Assembly (NCBI RefSeq): GCF_013372105.1 | Contig: NZ_CP053825.1 | Coordinates: forward strand, 62,001-126,000 | Length of the DNA: 64,000 bases | Reading direction: 5' to 3' | DNA from: Campylobacter armoricus | GTDB lineage: Bacteria > Campylobacterota > Campylobacteria > Campylobacterales > Campylobacteraceae | In this document: one piece after another, positions 35,694 to 47,803 of the stretch | Layout of the letters: each line of letters starts with the position of its first letter | How positions within the stretch are numbered: the first letter of the stretch is position 1 | Translations under genes and position numbers: made by a program | The notes under the pieces: generated by a model | What the model was told of the DNA's origin: nothing | The model's database searches: none | The model's input: only the letters and a program-made list of their open reading frames with translations

Positions 35694-36815
35694 TTATTTT
35701 TTAACTAATTTTTTTGCCTTTTCCCAAAGTCTTACACCTAATTTTTTTGCATTATTTCTATCTATGATTTTGTATTTTTGACTAGCAATTTTTTCAAGTT
35801 CGCTTAATTCTTTGGCTAGAATATTAAGTTTGTTTTGTGCTAATTTGCTAAAATCATCAATTCTTGGATTTTGTTTAAGCTCATTGATTTTTATTAAAAT
35901 TTGTTCTCTATTTTCTTGAATTAGGCGTTTGAATTTAGCAAATATAGTATCAAATTTATTTTCTAATAAATCTTTGAGTATATCTTTTACAGGATTATTT
36001 AATTCTAGTGATATTTTTTTAAGCATTTGGATAAATTCTTGCTCTATGTCAATTAATTCTTTTTCTTTTTGTCTTAATTCTTGTTCTAAACCACTATAAG
36101 CAAAGCTTGCTTTAAATTTTTCAATTGCTAAAGAAATCCCTTCTTGTGTTCCATAAATGGTTCCTATACATAAATCATATGCAAAAACCTTTGATTCATT
36201 GGCTAGTTCAAAAGCAACATTTAAAATCACTTGAGAGATTTTTAAAATCCTCTCTTTTTCAAAACTTCCTTCACAGATTGCATTAAATACTAGGTTTTTA
36301 GCAATTTCACAAGAGGTAAGTTCTATATTTTCACCTTTTTCTAAAGTAGTTATAAAAGCACTTTCGGCAGTTTCTTTTAGAAGTCCTAGTATTTCTATAT
36401 CATAAAGCATAGCATCATTCACACTTATATCAAATTCATTTAAATTTAAATCCTTTAAAGTTTTTTCTAAATCAAAAAAATTATCACAAATTTTGTGTTT
36501 AATAGTATTTTTTTGCTCTTCAATTTTAGCTTTTAATTTACTAAGTTCATTAATATAAGTAAAAAATATTTTTTTATCCTCTTCTACTCTAGCTTTAACA
36601 ATACCTTGAATTATTTTAGAGATGTTTTCTTCATTTACAAGATTAAGTTTTTCTAATACCTTGGAAAAGACAGCAAAAAGCTCTTCATTGCCAGTATTCT
36701 CAAAGCTAATTTTCTTATAACTTAGGTTAAAGACAAGCTCACTAATCAAGTTTGGAATTTCATTTTTTTCACAAGCTAAGAGAGAATTTTCAAAAATAAT
36801 GGCTAAATTTTTCAT
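35694..36815 (-). CDS. Hypothetical helical coiled-coil protein
   Basis: The 373-residue product has no signal peptide or membrane segment and is nearly all helix, with Lys/Glu-rich coiled coil between about 230 and 350 (LRQKEKELIDIEQEFIQML, LIQENREQILIKINELKQN). No enzyme motif is seen. It lies 12 bases after the DUF493 gene, so it is likely co-transcribed with moaC and that gene. Its place fits Cj0254 of C. jejuni, as I recall. Confidence 0.75.
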   Translation of the reverse strand: MKNLAIIFENSLLACEKNEIPNLISELVFNLSYKKISFENTGNEELFAVFSKVLEKLNLVNEENISKIIQGIVKARVEEDKKIFFTYINELSKLKAKIEEQKNTIKHKICDNFFDLEKTLKDLNLNEFDISVNDAMLYDIEILGLLKETAESAFITTLEKGENIELTSCEIAKNLVFNAICEGSFEKERILKISQVILNVAFELANESKVFAYDLCIGTIYGTQEGISLAIEKFKASFAYSGLEQELRQKEKELIDIEQEFIQMLKKISLELNNPVKDILKDLLENKFDTIFAKFKRLIQENREQILIKINELKQNPRIDDFSKLAQNKLNILAKELSELEKIASQKYKIIDRNNAKKLGVRLWEKAKKLVKK

Positions 36816-36827
36816 AGTTTTCCTTTT

Positions 36828-37091
36828 TTATAATACAAATTTGGCTTTACTTTTTAATTGATTAAAAATATTTAAACGATCATTTTTGCTATCGACATAA
36901 ACACTTAAAAGGTAACTTTTATATGTACCTTGTTTGCTAGTATTTGAGATTTTATATTTAAATTCTCTTTCGTTAAGTATTTGGGTAAAAACTTCTAGCG
37001 CATCAACTTCGGCTTCAAAAACGACTTTATAATCCCAAAAAGTAGGATAATTTATAATAGGTTCTTTTTTAAGATCGCAGATATTTACCAC
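36828..37091 (-). CDS. DUF493 family protein (YbeD-like)
   Basis: A small ACT-like ferredoxin-fold protein of 87 residues: [19 protein letters not shown] for the first strand-helix, [17 protein letters not shown] for the middle strands. DUF493/YbeD proteins are small regulators of unknown ligand. It starts 23 bases before the end of moaC (translational coupling). The equivalent in C. jejuni is, I believe, Cj0253. Confidence 0.85.
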   Translation of the reverse strand: MVNICDLKKEPIINYPTFWDYKVVFEAEVDALEVFTQILNEREFKYKISNTSKQGTYKSYLLSVYVDSKNDRLNIFNQLKSKAKFVL

Positions 37092-37542
37092 TTTTTCCTC
37101 CTTCTTTGCTTTCTAAAACTATATCAGTAATTTGCATACTTTTATCAATGGCTTTAACCATATCATAAATAGTTAAAAGCCCTATGCTAACAGCTGTTAA
37201 ACTTTCCATTTCTACACCTGTTTTTCCTTCACATTTAACACTTACAAAAAGTTTAAAAGAATATTCTTTTTTATTTTCTTCTATATGAGTTTGAACTTTT
37301 GAAATCATCAAAGGATGACACATTGGAATGAGATTTGAAGTTTGTTTAGCTCCCATGATGGCTGCTATAATGGCAGTTTGTAAAACAGGCCCCTTTTTAG
37401 CTTTATTTTCTATAATAGTTTCAAAAGCTTCTTTACTCATATATATTTTACCACTTGCACAAGCTTCCCTTTGGGTGATATCTTTTTGGCTTACATCTAC
37501 CATTTTGGGATGATTTTTTTCATCTAAATGCGTTAAATTCAT
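37069..37542 (-). CDS. moaC: Cyclic pyranopterin monophosphate synthase MoaC
   Basis: MoaC acts with MoaA in the first stage of molybdenum cofactor synthesis. The 157-residue product has the family motifs [18 protein letters not shown] and IYDMVKAID, which form the active site at the hexamer interface, plus the N-terminal [12 protein letters not shown]. The ATG is preceded by AAGGAAAAA. It is the first gene of a three-gene operon and divergent from the acidic microprotein. Confidence 0.96.
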   Translation of the reverse strand: MNLTHLDEKNHPKMVDVSQKDITQREACASGKIYMSKEAFETIIENKAKKGPVLQTAIIAAIMGAKQTSNLIPMCHPLMISKVQTHIEENKKEYSFKLFVSVKCEGKTGVEMESLTAVSIGLLTIYDMVKAIDKSMQITDIVLESKEGGKSGKYLRS

Positions 37543-37625
37543 ATTTTTCCTTAATTATGGTTTGAAAATTATACCAAAATGTATATTTTTATAATAAAAT
37601 ATCGAAAAATATTAAAGGATTTATA

Positions 37626-37787
37626 ATGGCTTATGATGATGAAGAATTTGAAAATTATGATGATGAAATGTATGATGAAGCAGATGATGATACTTATACA
37701 AACAATCAAAGATCGTATAATTATGATGATGATGATTATGAATACGATGATGATTATAGTGATGATGATAGCTATGAGATGGATTGA
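37626..37787 (+). CDS. Highly acidic microprotein
   Basis: A 53-residue open frame starting at an ATG preceded by AAAGGA. It contains 19 Asp, 7 Glu and 10 Tyr and only one Arg and no Lys, so it is almost certainly disordered and strongly negative. I recall an annotated 'highly acidic protein' (Cj0251c) beside moaC in C. jejuni, with the same neighbours. Its function is unknown; DNA mimicry or metal binding would be guesses. Confidence 0.8.
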   Translation: MAYDDEEFENYDDEMYDEADDDTYTNNQRSYNYDDDDYEYDDDYSDDDSYEMD

Positions 37788-37789
37788 TA

Positions 37790-38935
37790 GTGAGTAAAAA
37801 TCTTAGAAAAAAAGATATTAAAGTTGTAAGGCTTCCTTTTTTTGGGAGAGACTTTTAAAATTTTATGATTTTTGTATTTTTTTGCAAGTTTTATTTCTAA
37901 AATTTTTCCCTGAAAATTTAAATTCTTTAGGATATTTAGCTAGAGCATTTGGTGTATAATGGCTCCTTTTGGATATAAGTTTGGCTGTAAGAAAATGTTT
38001 ATGTTTATATTTATTGATGGTTGTGCTAACTTTTCTACTTGCTTTTATACCTACTTATGAAAGTATAGGGTGTTTATGTATAATATTTTTAGTGTTTGTA
38101 AGGATTTGTCAAGGTAAGCTATAGATGGAGAATTACCTGGTGCTTGGGTTTTTGTGTTTGAGTATGTTCTAAAGGGTTAAAAACATACTTATCTTGGAAT
38201 TTTACTAAGTAGTTTTGTATTTTTGATGATAAATAAGTTTTTTTACACAAGAAGAGCTTTGTGAGAGAGTTTGGAGAATTCCATTTTTATTGGATGAAAT
38301 TTTTGGGATTATTTTTGCTTATTTGCGTCAATTTTTTAAGAGAAACTCCTGTTTTTGAGTAAATGAAAAAAGACAAGGCTTTAAAAAATTTTCTTTAAAA
38401 GAAGTGTTTAAAAGCTAAGTTAGGTATAACACTTTCTATGTTAATAACTTGTTTAATTGCTTGTATTGTTGTGATGATTTAATCATACTTTCTTTTATAG
38501 TAAAAATGTTAAATATTGATATAAGCATTCAAACTTATACGCAAATACTTGGTATAGTTGTACTTGCAATTGGCTGTATATTAATTGAAATTTTGCCTGA
38601 TAAAATAGGCATAACAAAAGCTTGTGTGATTTTTCTTAATTTATTTGTTTTTAATATTTTTTATACCAAAACCCTAATTGATAAAGTAAGTATTCACTGC
38701 ATATTTGTTTGTTTTTTGCTGGAGTGATGAATTTTTGTCCTTTAATGATGAGTTGAAGTATTTGATGCTAAGATTAAATTTTCAGGGCTTAGTTTTTCAT
38801 ATAATATTGCTTGCATGAGCCAGTGTTTTACCCTACAACTTGCTTTGAGAAATTTAGAAAATATTACTCGTTTTTCTTTGAGATTTTTATGCTAGTTATG
38901 AATATAATCTCACTTTTGGCTGCTTTGATATTTAA
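37790..38935 (+). pseudogene. Degraded MFS transporter (metabolite:H+ symporter type)
   Basis: Beginning with a GTG 3 bases after the acidic protein gene, fragments in all three frames read as an MFS protein: SKNLRKKDIKVV, a YDF segment and GYLARAFG, then LAFIPTYESIG, DGELPGAWVFV (an MHS-family marker) and a longest open piece at 38449-38727 with membrane helices. Many stops and frame changes make it dead. In C. jejuni the equivalent position holds an intact MFS gene (Cj0250c from memory). Confidence 0.85.
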
Positions 38936-38940
38936 ATCTC

Positions 38941-39416
38941 TTAGTAATAACCAACACACATACTCTCGGTGATCTTGATACGCTTTTCTAAAGGAGTGGG
39001 GCTAAAGAAATGGCATTTTTCGATATAAATATTGCAGTTATAATCAAGTTTTAAAAAATCGTAAAATGCCTTTAAATTTACAAATTTAACCCCGCATACT
39101 TCTTTAATATCTAAAATTTTATAAATTTGAGAATTATTTTTTTCTACTAAATGAGATGGACTAGGGTTGTGAAAGAACAAAAAGCACTTGCTAAAACAAA
39201 ACCATTTAAATTTTCACATTCTTTTATAAGATCTTGATATTTTTTTAAAATACTTTGTTTGCGTAAAAACACTACTCTTGTGCCTTGATAGCGTGCTACT
39301 TGAGTATTTTTCCAAAATTTATAAGCATTTTTAGAAATATTTGCTAATTTGTGTAATTGTATATTTAAAACATAATCATCTAAAAATTGATTAGGTGGTA
39401 AAATGGTATAAGTCAT
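38941..39416 (-). pseudogene. Frameshifted hypothetical gene
   Basis: The first part (39416-39147) starts MTYTILPPNQFLDDYVLN and is open to FVLASAF. There a frame change of one base leads into the second open frame (LFFHNPSPSHLVEKNNSQ to the stop at 38941). Joined, the protein would have about 157 residues. No domain is recognised. The site of the shift is near 39170-39190, at a run of As. Sequencing error is possible, but the decay of its neighbour supports a real mutation. Confidence 0.65.
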
Positions 39417-39518
39417 ATTCTTTTCTTCATTTTTTAAAAAATTATACTAAAAATTAACTTTTGTTCATATTTTTATTTTGTGCTTTTAATATAATTTTGA
39501 AAATTTTAAAGGGTAAAA

Positions 39519-39902
39519 ATGAAATTTAAAACTATCAATCATGAAGGTATAAAAAAACTTATGGATATTTTTTATGCAAAGATTAGAATGGATAAAGACT
39601 TAGGACCTATTTTTAATGATAAAATAGGAATAGATGATGAAAGTTGGAAAAAACATAAAGAAAAAATTGCAAGTTTTTGGGCTGGAATGTTTTTAAATGA
39701 TCCAAGTTATAATGGTTCTCCATTGAGAGCTCATCATGAATTACCTCCATTTCCAAGAGAATTTTTTAATATTTGGCTTAATTTATTTGATGAGAGTTTG
39801 CAAGAAGTTTTTGAAGATGAGCCAAGGAGTATTATTATCGAAAGAGCTAAAATGATAGCTCAAAGATTTCAAATGATTATTTATGATCATAGATTTGTAT
39901 AA
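39519..39902 (+). CDS. ctb: Truncated haemoglobin, group III (Ctb)
   Basis: The 127-residue globin is a 2-on-2 truncated haemoglobin. It has Phe/Tyr residues of the B helix (DIFYAKIRMDKDLGPIF), the His of the E region (WKKHKEKIASFWAGM) and the proximal-side AHHELPPF segment typical of group III. In C. jejuni Ctb is cytoplasmic, induced under nitrosative stress by NssR and thought to buffer oxygen. The Cgb partner is not next to it here. Confidence 0.92.
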   Translation: MKFKTINHEGIKKLMDIFYAKIRMDKDLGPIFNDKIGIDDESWKKHKEKIASFWAGMFLNDPSYNGSPLRAHHELPPFPREFFNIWLNLFDESLQEVFEDEPRSIIIERAKMIAQRFQMIIYDHRFV

Positions 39903-39916
39903 GAGTTTTTAAACTC

Positions 39917-40589
39917 TTAGCGATAATTGAAAGTGTGTAAATTTTCACTATGTGAGTATTTGTAGCTGTATTTTCCATCAAGATATATTACTAAACGATA
40001 ATATCCTTTATGTGATCCAAATACAACTTTTTTAACTTTTGCTGTATTTACCTGTAGGGTTTTTGTGTTGAAATTTTGCTTTTTAGCAAAATCTATAATG
40101 ATTTTTGTAGGATCTCCTATAGATAAATTTCTAAGCATTTTATCTTCTGTTTTAATGTTGATTTTGTTGTTGTAAAAACTGATAGATAAAAAGTTATAAA
40201 TGTTACCACTAAATAAAGGTGTTTCTATATTTAATGTGGTGTTGTTTTCTTCTATTTTGGTATTTTTTGCCCCTTGCTCTTGTGGCACAGTAACAGAAAC
40301 ATCTAATATTGGAGTAGCATTTGGACTTTTTGTTTTTATAAAAGAATAAGTATCATGCCAATTAATGCTTTTATAAATATCTAAAGTTGTTTGTTGTTCA
40401 GATCCATCAAGATTAATATATGTTATAGTGATATTTTTTAAAATTCTAGCTTCAGAATTAAAATTAAAATCTTGTCTTTGAAAAGGATTAAGTTGTGCAA
40501 ATTCGATTTTTTGCTGTTGTAAGTTGTTATCAAATGGATTATCTTTTGCGTGCAAAAATACACAAAAAATTAAAGATAAAATAACAATA

Positions 40590-40600
<11 letters not shown>
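39917..40600 (-). CDS. AMIN-domain periplasmic protein (CgpA-like)
   Basis: The 227-residue product has a signal peptide (MRINIVILSLIFCVFLHA) and a C-terminal AMIN-like beta domain (about 125-227, ending KGYYRLVIYLDGKYSYKYS) that in other proteins binds peptidoglycan. It contains the sequon EENNT, which fits the D/E-X-N-X-S/T rule of the Campylobacter N-glycosylation system. The same place downstream of eno in C. jejuni holds the glycoprotein gene cgpA (Cj1670c from memory). It overlaps the ftsB-like gene by 11 bases. Confidence 0.78.
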
Positions 40601-43146
<2,546 letters not shown>

Positions 43147-43253
43147 ATTATTAATCCTTTTTTAATATGTTTAAAATTGTATCAAAAAGAAATTTAATAT
43201 AAGTTTTTATTTTGATTTTTGCTAAAATACTTTTTTAAAATTTAAGGAATGGA

Positions 43254-44117
43254 ATGAATAAAAAAATTAATGTAGCACATTCTCCCGATGCTGATGATAT
43301 TTTTATGTATATGGCGATTAAATTTGGCTGGATTGGAAATGCTTATAAATATGAAAATATAGCTTTAGATATACAAACTTTAAATGAATTAGCGTTGCAA
43401 AATATTTACGATGTTAGTGCAATTTCTTTTGCACTTTATCCTTTAATAGCTAGTGAATATGCTTTGTTAAAAACTGCTGTAAGTTTTGGTGAGGGTTATG
43501 GACCAAAACTTATTAAGAAAAAAGATAAAAAATTAAAACCAAATTTCAAAGTCGCATTAAGCGGAGCGCATACTACTAATGCTTTAATTTTTCGTATAAA
43601 ATACCCACAAGCTAGGATAGTTTATAAGAATTTTTTAGAAATTGAAAAAGCTGTTTTAGAAGGAGAAGTTGATGCAGGGGTGCTTATACATGAGAGTATT
43701 TTAGAATTTGATTCTAGTTTATGTGTAGAAGCTGAACTTTGGGATATATGGCAAGAATTAGTAAAAGATGATTTACCTTTGCCTTTGGGTGGTATGGCAC
43801 TTAGAAGATCTTTGCCAATTAGTGATGCTATAGCTATTGAAAAAGATTTGATTAAGGCGGTAGAAGTAGCTGATCATAATAGAAAAATTCTAGCTTCTAT
43901 GCTTTTAGAGCGTAATTTAATACGCGTTGATGCGCAAAAACTTGATATATATTTAAATTTATATGCTAATAAAAATTCTATTAATATGAATGATAAACAA
44001 TATATTGCTATTGATAAGCTTTTTGAGCTTGGTTTTAATCATGGATTTTATGATAAGTTGATTATAAGTAAAGACTATCTTATACCTAGTGAGTATGAAG
44101 AATTTAGAAATTCTTGA
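43254..44117 (+). CDS. mqnD: Menaquinone biosynthesis protein, MqnD type
   Basis: MqnD belongs to the futalosine pathway, turning cyclic dehypoxanthine futalosine into 1,4-dihydroxy-6-naphthoate. The 287-residue protein has the family start VAHSPDADDIFMYMA and the GMALRRSLP and HESILEFD segments of this periplasmic-binding-like fold. Campylobacter uses the futalosine route instead of the classical Men pathway. It comes before fliQ with a 27-base gap. Distinction from its paralogue MqnA is by motif only. Confidence 0.85.
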   Translation: MNKKINVAHSPDADDIFMYMAIKFGWIGNAYKYENIALDIQTLNELALQNIYDVSAISFALYPLIASEYALLKTAVSFGEGYGPKLIKKKDKKLKPNFKVALSGAHTTNALIFRIKYPQARIVYKNFLEIEKAVLEGEVDAGVLIHESILEFDSSLCVEAELWDIWQELVKDDLPLPLGGMALRRSLPISDAIAIEKDLIKAVEVADHNRKILASMLLERNLIRVDAQKLDIYLNLYANKNSINMNDKQYIAIDKLFELGFNHGFYDKLIISKDYLIPSEYEEFRNS

Positions 44118-44144
44118 TAGAATTTAAATTTTTAAGGAGAAAAA

Positions 44145-44411
44145 ATGGAAAGTACTTTAGTGGCTTTGGGTGTGCAAACTTTTAAAATTACACTTATGCT
44201 TTCTTTGCCTATGCTTTTAGCAGGACTTATTGCAGGACTTGTAATAAGTATTTTTCAAGCTGTTACACAAATTAATGAAGCTACACTTTCTTTTGTGCCA
44301 AAAATTTTACTTGTTGTTGTGGTGATAGTATTTTTAATGCCTTGGATGATAAGCTCTATGATGGATTTTACCATTAATATGTTAAATCAAATTCCAAGCT
44401 TTGTTCGATGA
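44145..44411 (+). CDS. fliQ: Flagellar export apparatus protein FliQ
   Basis: FliQ is part of the FliPQR export gate of the flagellar type III system in the inner membrane. The 88-residue protein has two membrane helices (about 15-38 and 52-76) and the typical LPMLLAGLIAGLVISIFQA and ATLSFVPKIL segments. An AAGGAGA site precedes the ATG. It overlaps murB by 4 bases (ATGA). Confidence 0.95.
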   Translation: MESTLVALGVQTFKITLMLSLPMLLAGLIAGLVISIFQAVTQINEATLSFVPKILLVVVVIVFLMPWMISSMMDFTINMLNQIPSFVR

Positions 44412-45184
44412 TTATTGATTTTTCTAAATACTCTTCTGTTCGTATAGGGGAAAGCTTTGAAGTGCAAGTACTTGAAGAGCTTTGTGAGTTTGATGGCTTT
44501 TTAATAGGTGGAGCAAATAATTTGCTTGTTTCGCCTAAGCCAAAAAAACTTGGAATTTTAGGAAAAAAATTTGATTTTATTCATATTTTAGATGAAAATA
44601 AAAAAGGTGTATTTTTAGAGATAGGCTCTAGCGTAAAATCTTTTAAAATGTATCATTTTGCCAAAGAAAATAATCTAAAAGGATTTGAGTTTTTAAGAAA
44701 TATCCCAGGAACTTTGGGTGGAATTTTAAAAATGAATGCAGGTTTAAAAGATGAAAATATCAGTAAAAATTTACTTAGCATTAGAATTTTTGACAAAGAA
44801 ATTTTAAAACAAAATATAGCTTTTGATTATAGATTTAATCCCATTAAAGAAGTAATGTTTAGTGCAAAGTTTTTTTTAGAATATGGATTTAATCTGGCTA
44901 AAGATGAACTTTTGAAAAATGCAAGAAAAAACCAACCAAAAGGGGCAAGTTTTGGATCCATTTTTAAAAATCCTAAAAATGATTATGCTGGAAGATTAAT
45001 AGAAGCAGTGGGGCTTAAAGGTTTTAGTAAAAATGATGCAATGTTTAGCAATGAACATGCCAATTTTTTGATTAATAAAAAATATGCTAATTTTGATGAT
45101 GCTATTTTTTTGATAGAGCTTGCTAAAAAAAGAGTGTTTGAAGAATTTGGCATTATTTTAGAAGAAGAAGTGGTGATTATATAG
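44408..45184 (+). CDS. murB: UDP-N-acetylenolpyruvoylglucosamine reductase MurB
   Basis: MurB is the flavoprotein that makes UDP-MurNAc for peptidoglycan. The 258-residue type II enzyme shows LIGGANNLL, the FAD segment NIPGTLGGILKMNAG, the catalytic Ser in PKGASFGSIFKNP, and the GFSKNDAMFSNEHANF end. Its start overlaps the fliQ stop, and its end overlaps the convergent gene at 45177 by 8 bases. Confidence 0.95.
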   Translation: MIIDFSKYSSVRIGESFEVQVLEELCEFDGFLIGGANNLLVSPKPKKLGILGKKFDFIHILDENKKGVFLEIGSSVKSFKMYHFAKENNLKGFEFLRNIPGTLGGILKMNAGLKDENISKNLLSIRIFDKEILKQNIAFDYRFNPIKEVMFSAKFFLEYGFNLAKDELLKNARKNQPKGASFGSIFKNPKNDYAGRLIEAVGLKGFSKNDAMFSNEHANFLINKKYANFDDAIFLIELAKKRVFEEFGIILEEEVVII

Positions 45185-45827
45185 TATTTTTAATATCTTC
45201 ATAAACAATTGTAGCTATCTCTTGAACTAATTCTTGATAAGATCTGTTTTTATCGTTTGTGCTAAATTGAGTATTTATAGTAAGAATTTTATGATCTTTT
45301 AATTTTTTTGTTTTAGCATTAAAAAGTTTGTATTCTATATCAGCCTTGACTTCAAAATTTGAAAAAAGCAAGAAATTTTGCTGGCTTGCTTGAATACTTT
45401 TTAAATCTAGTAAAATAATAAAATCAGCTTTTTTAAAACGATTAAATTCTAAAAATTCACTTGCATTGATGAAATTTTTATTTGCTTGTGTGATATTTTG
45501 ACTATTGATATAGCTTTGATTTTCTTTTTGGCTAAGCAAGGCAAAATTGTTTTGCTCATTTAAAATAGCGCTTAATGCTTTTAGTGTGTCTTTTGCCATG
45601 GTTTTAGCATCGATTTTTAAATTTGAAAAATAAAAATTATATTCTTTTTCATAGCTTGGTACTAAAGCTAAGGTGTTAATGTGTGAGAGTTTATCATAAT
45701 TTATATTTTGATTAAGATTAATAATATTAAATTCATCGTTATTTTGCAATTTGATGATTTTTTTATTTGCAAAAGAATTTGCATAAATAGCGCTTAAAAA
45801 ACACAAAAACACCAAAAAAAATCTCAC
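45177..45827 (-). CDS. Periplasmic hypothetical protein downstream of cysQ
   Basis: The 216-residue product has a signal peptide (MRFFLVFLCFLSAIYA) and mixed strands and helices, without enzyme motifs. The segment RFKKADFIILLDLKSIQA and the final KNRSYQELVQEIATIVYEDI suggest the GNA1162/LptE-like lipoprotein fold, yet no lipobox Cys is present. It shares one base with the cysQ stop, so both form an operon. C. jejuni has a periplasmic protein in the same place (Cj1680c from memory). Confidence 0.72.
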   Translation of the reverse strand: MRFFLVFLCFLSAIYANSFANKKIIKLQNNDEFNIINLNQNINYDKLSHINTLALVPSYEKEYNFYFSNLKIDAKTMAKDTLKALSAILNEQNNFALLSQKENQSYINSQNITQANKNFINASEFLEFNRFKKADFIILLDLKSIQASQQNFLLFSNFEVKADIEYKLFNAKTKKLKDHKILTINTQFSTNDKNRSYQELVQEIATIVYEDIKNTI

Positions 45828-46585
45828 TAAAAACCTTTTAATTTAAATTCATTCTTAGCAAAAGCTATAAAACTTGGAAGTTTAAAATCAGGACTATTAT
45901 AATCTAAAGCCTTTTTATCAAAATCATATAAAATTCCACCATTTTGTTTGATTAAAAAATCTCCAGCAGCTATATCCCAAGCTTTTGGACCGCCAAAACG
46001 CGGATAAATTCCAGCTTTTGCTTCAAGTAAATATACAAATTTTAAAGCAGATGAAACCTTAATACCTTCAAGATGATTTTGAATGAAAAAATCTTCATTA
46101 TTATCATGGTTTTTAGAGTAAAGGGCTATTTTTTTAACCTTTTCATACTGCTCTAAGCTAAGATTTAAAATTTCATTATTTTTATAAACTTTTGTGTGAA
46201 TATGTGCGTAATAAAAAGCATTATTTTCTGCATCGCCTATAAGTGAAAGCATAGGAGTATTTTTATGGATTAATGCAATTAATACACAATATTCTTTATC
46301 TTTTTTAGCGTAAGATTTGGTGCCATCAAGTGGGTCTATAAGCCAAAAATACTCTAAATTTTTTCTTTCTTCATAAGAAAGTATATTTTCTTCAGAGCAT
46401 ATAGCTATATCACTTGAAGCTAAAATTTCACTAATAGCTTCATTGGATTTTATATCAGCCAAACCTACTGGAGATTCATCATCTTTAAGCCACAAGGTAT
46501 TTTTATCTTTATATTCAAGTAATACCTTAGAAGCTTCTTTACCTGCTTTTAAAGCTAGTTCTAAAAGTGTATCTAAATTTTTCAT
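45827..46585 (-). CDS. cysQ: 3'(2'),5'-bisphosphate nucleotidase CysQ family
   Basis: CysQ removes the 3' phosphate from PAP, a by-product of sulfate use. The 252-residue protein has the metal-site motifs of the inositol-monophosphatase superfamily: EENI (SEENILSYEE), WLIDPLDGTKSY, and WDIAAGDFLIKQNGG. The family is Li+/Mg2+ dependent. The position between the antiporter and the 45177 gene matches C. jejuni Cj1681c as I recall. Confidence 0.88.
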   Translation of the reverse strand: MKNLDTLLELALKAGKEASKVLLEYKDKNTLWLKDDESPVGLADIKSNEAISEILASSDIAICSEENILSYEERKNLEYFWLIDPLDGTKSYAKKDKEYCVLIALIHKNTPMLSLIGDAENNAFYYAHIHTKVYKNNEILNLSLEQYEKVKKIALYSKNHDNNEDFFIQNHLEGIKVSSALKFVYLLEAKAGIYPRFGGPKAWDIAAGDFLIKQNGGILYDFDKKALDYNSPDFKLPSFIAFAKNEFKLKGF

Positions 46586-46624
46586 AAAAAAAGTATAGCA
46601 ATTTTATATAAATACTTAGTAGAA

Positions 46625-47803
46625 TTATTTTCTACTAAGATTATTGATAAATTTAATCAAACTAATAGCCAAAATTGCTTCAAGTAAAGCTGTAAGTACC
46701 AAACCTGAATATATATCTTGAGTGATGATATTGGTTTGGTAAGAAAGCGTAGCTACTGCTATGAGTAAAGTTAGTGGCATAGAATGGCTTAGACCAAACA
46801 AAAAGGTATTTTTTAAACCAAGTATTTTTACAAAAGTCATGGCACAAAGTATTCTTAGTCCTATCATAAAAGCAGTTAATGAAAAAGCTATGATTAAAAC
46901 TTGAGGATTTAAAAGCATTTGGAGTTTAAAGCTAGAGCCTATATAGATAAAAAATATAGGGATTAAAAAGCCATAACCAAAACTAGAAAGTTTATGCTCT
47001 AAATCTTTTTTATGATCAAAAAAAGTAGCTATAAATGAACCTGCTATAAAAGCTCCAAGTGCAACTTCAAGCTTGAAATAAATCATAATCGCAACTATAG
47101 CAATAAATATAGCCATACAAAATCTTATATCTTTTTCGTTTTGATCTTGCCAAGGCATGAGTATGGTTTTTAGTTGTGGATACCACCAAAAAAGCACTTC
47201 TAAAAATTTAAATCCAAAAATACAAAGTGCTAAAAATCCCACTAGGTATAATAAATTTTGAGTAAGTGAAAAAATATCAGCACCTTTTCCTAAAAATGCT
47301 GCAGCTATAGTAAGTAAAACTATGCTTACAACTTCAGCTAAAGTAGCTACTACCATAGATACATTAAGCCACTCACAATTTTTACCAAAATCTCTATAAA
47401 GCGTTGAAAGCAAACCTACACTCATAACAGGTATGATAATGACAAAAATATAAGAAATATCAATGCTCTCAACCGCTAAAATACTAAAAGCATATAAAAG
47501 TATGATATAAATAAAGGCTTTATTTAATAAGCTTTTTTCTGTATTTAAAAAGGTTTTAAGATTAATCTCCATACCTGCTATAAACATAAGATAATAAAAC
47601 CCAGCATTAGCCAAAAGTTTAAAATTCTCACTCTCGCCTATAAAGCCCAAAAATCCTATAAAAGAGCCAAGCATAATTTCTGTGGCTGAAAGTGGAAGTT
47701 TTAAAAATTTAGCAATATAAGGTGAAGTAAGCAAACATCCTGCCACCACTAATAAAATTTTTAAATCTATAGCAACTTGAGCATCAATGGCACCCGCTAG
47801 CAA
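46625..47803 (-). CDS. Monovalent cation:proton antiporter, CPA2 family
   Basis: The 392-residue membrane protein has about 12 helices and the CPA2/KefB-like core: LPLSATEIMLGSFIGFLG, AGMEINLKTFLN, and GAFIAGSFIAT. The C-terminal nucleotide-binding RCK domain of Kef proteins is absent, so it is closer to simple NapA-like antiporters. It starts 20 bases inside the end of bioB, implying coupling. Confidence 0.88.
   Translation of the reverse strand: MLAGAIDAQVAIDLKILLVVAGCLLTSPYIAKFLKLPLSATEIMLGSFIGFLGFIGESENFKLLANAGFYYLMFIAGMEINLKTFLNTEKSLLNKAFIYIILLYAFSILAVESIDISYIFVIIIPVMSVGLLSTLYRDFGKNCEWLNVSMVVATLAEVVSIVLLTIAAAFLGKGADIFSLTQNLLYLVGFLALCIFGFKFLEVLFWWYPQLKTILMPWQDQNEKDIRFCMAIFIAIVAIMIYFKLEVALGAFIAGSFIATFFDHKKDLEHKLSSFGYGFLIPIFFIYIGSSFKLQMLLNPQVLIIAFSLTAFMIGLRILCAMTFVKILGLKNTFLFGLSHSMPLTLLIAVATLSYQTNIITQDIYSGLVLTALLEAILAISLIKFINNLSRK

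Noticed and set aside
38449-38727. A 92-residue membrane protein
   Set aside because: It is the longest surviving piece of the degraded MFS gene, with matching fragments on both sides.
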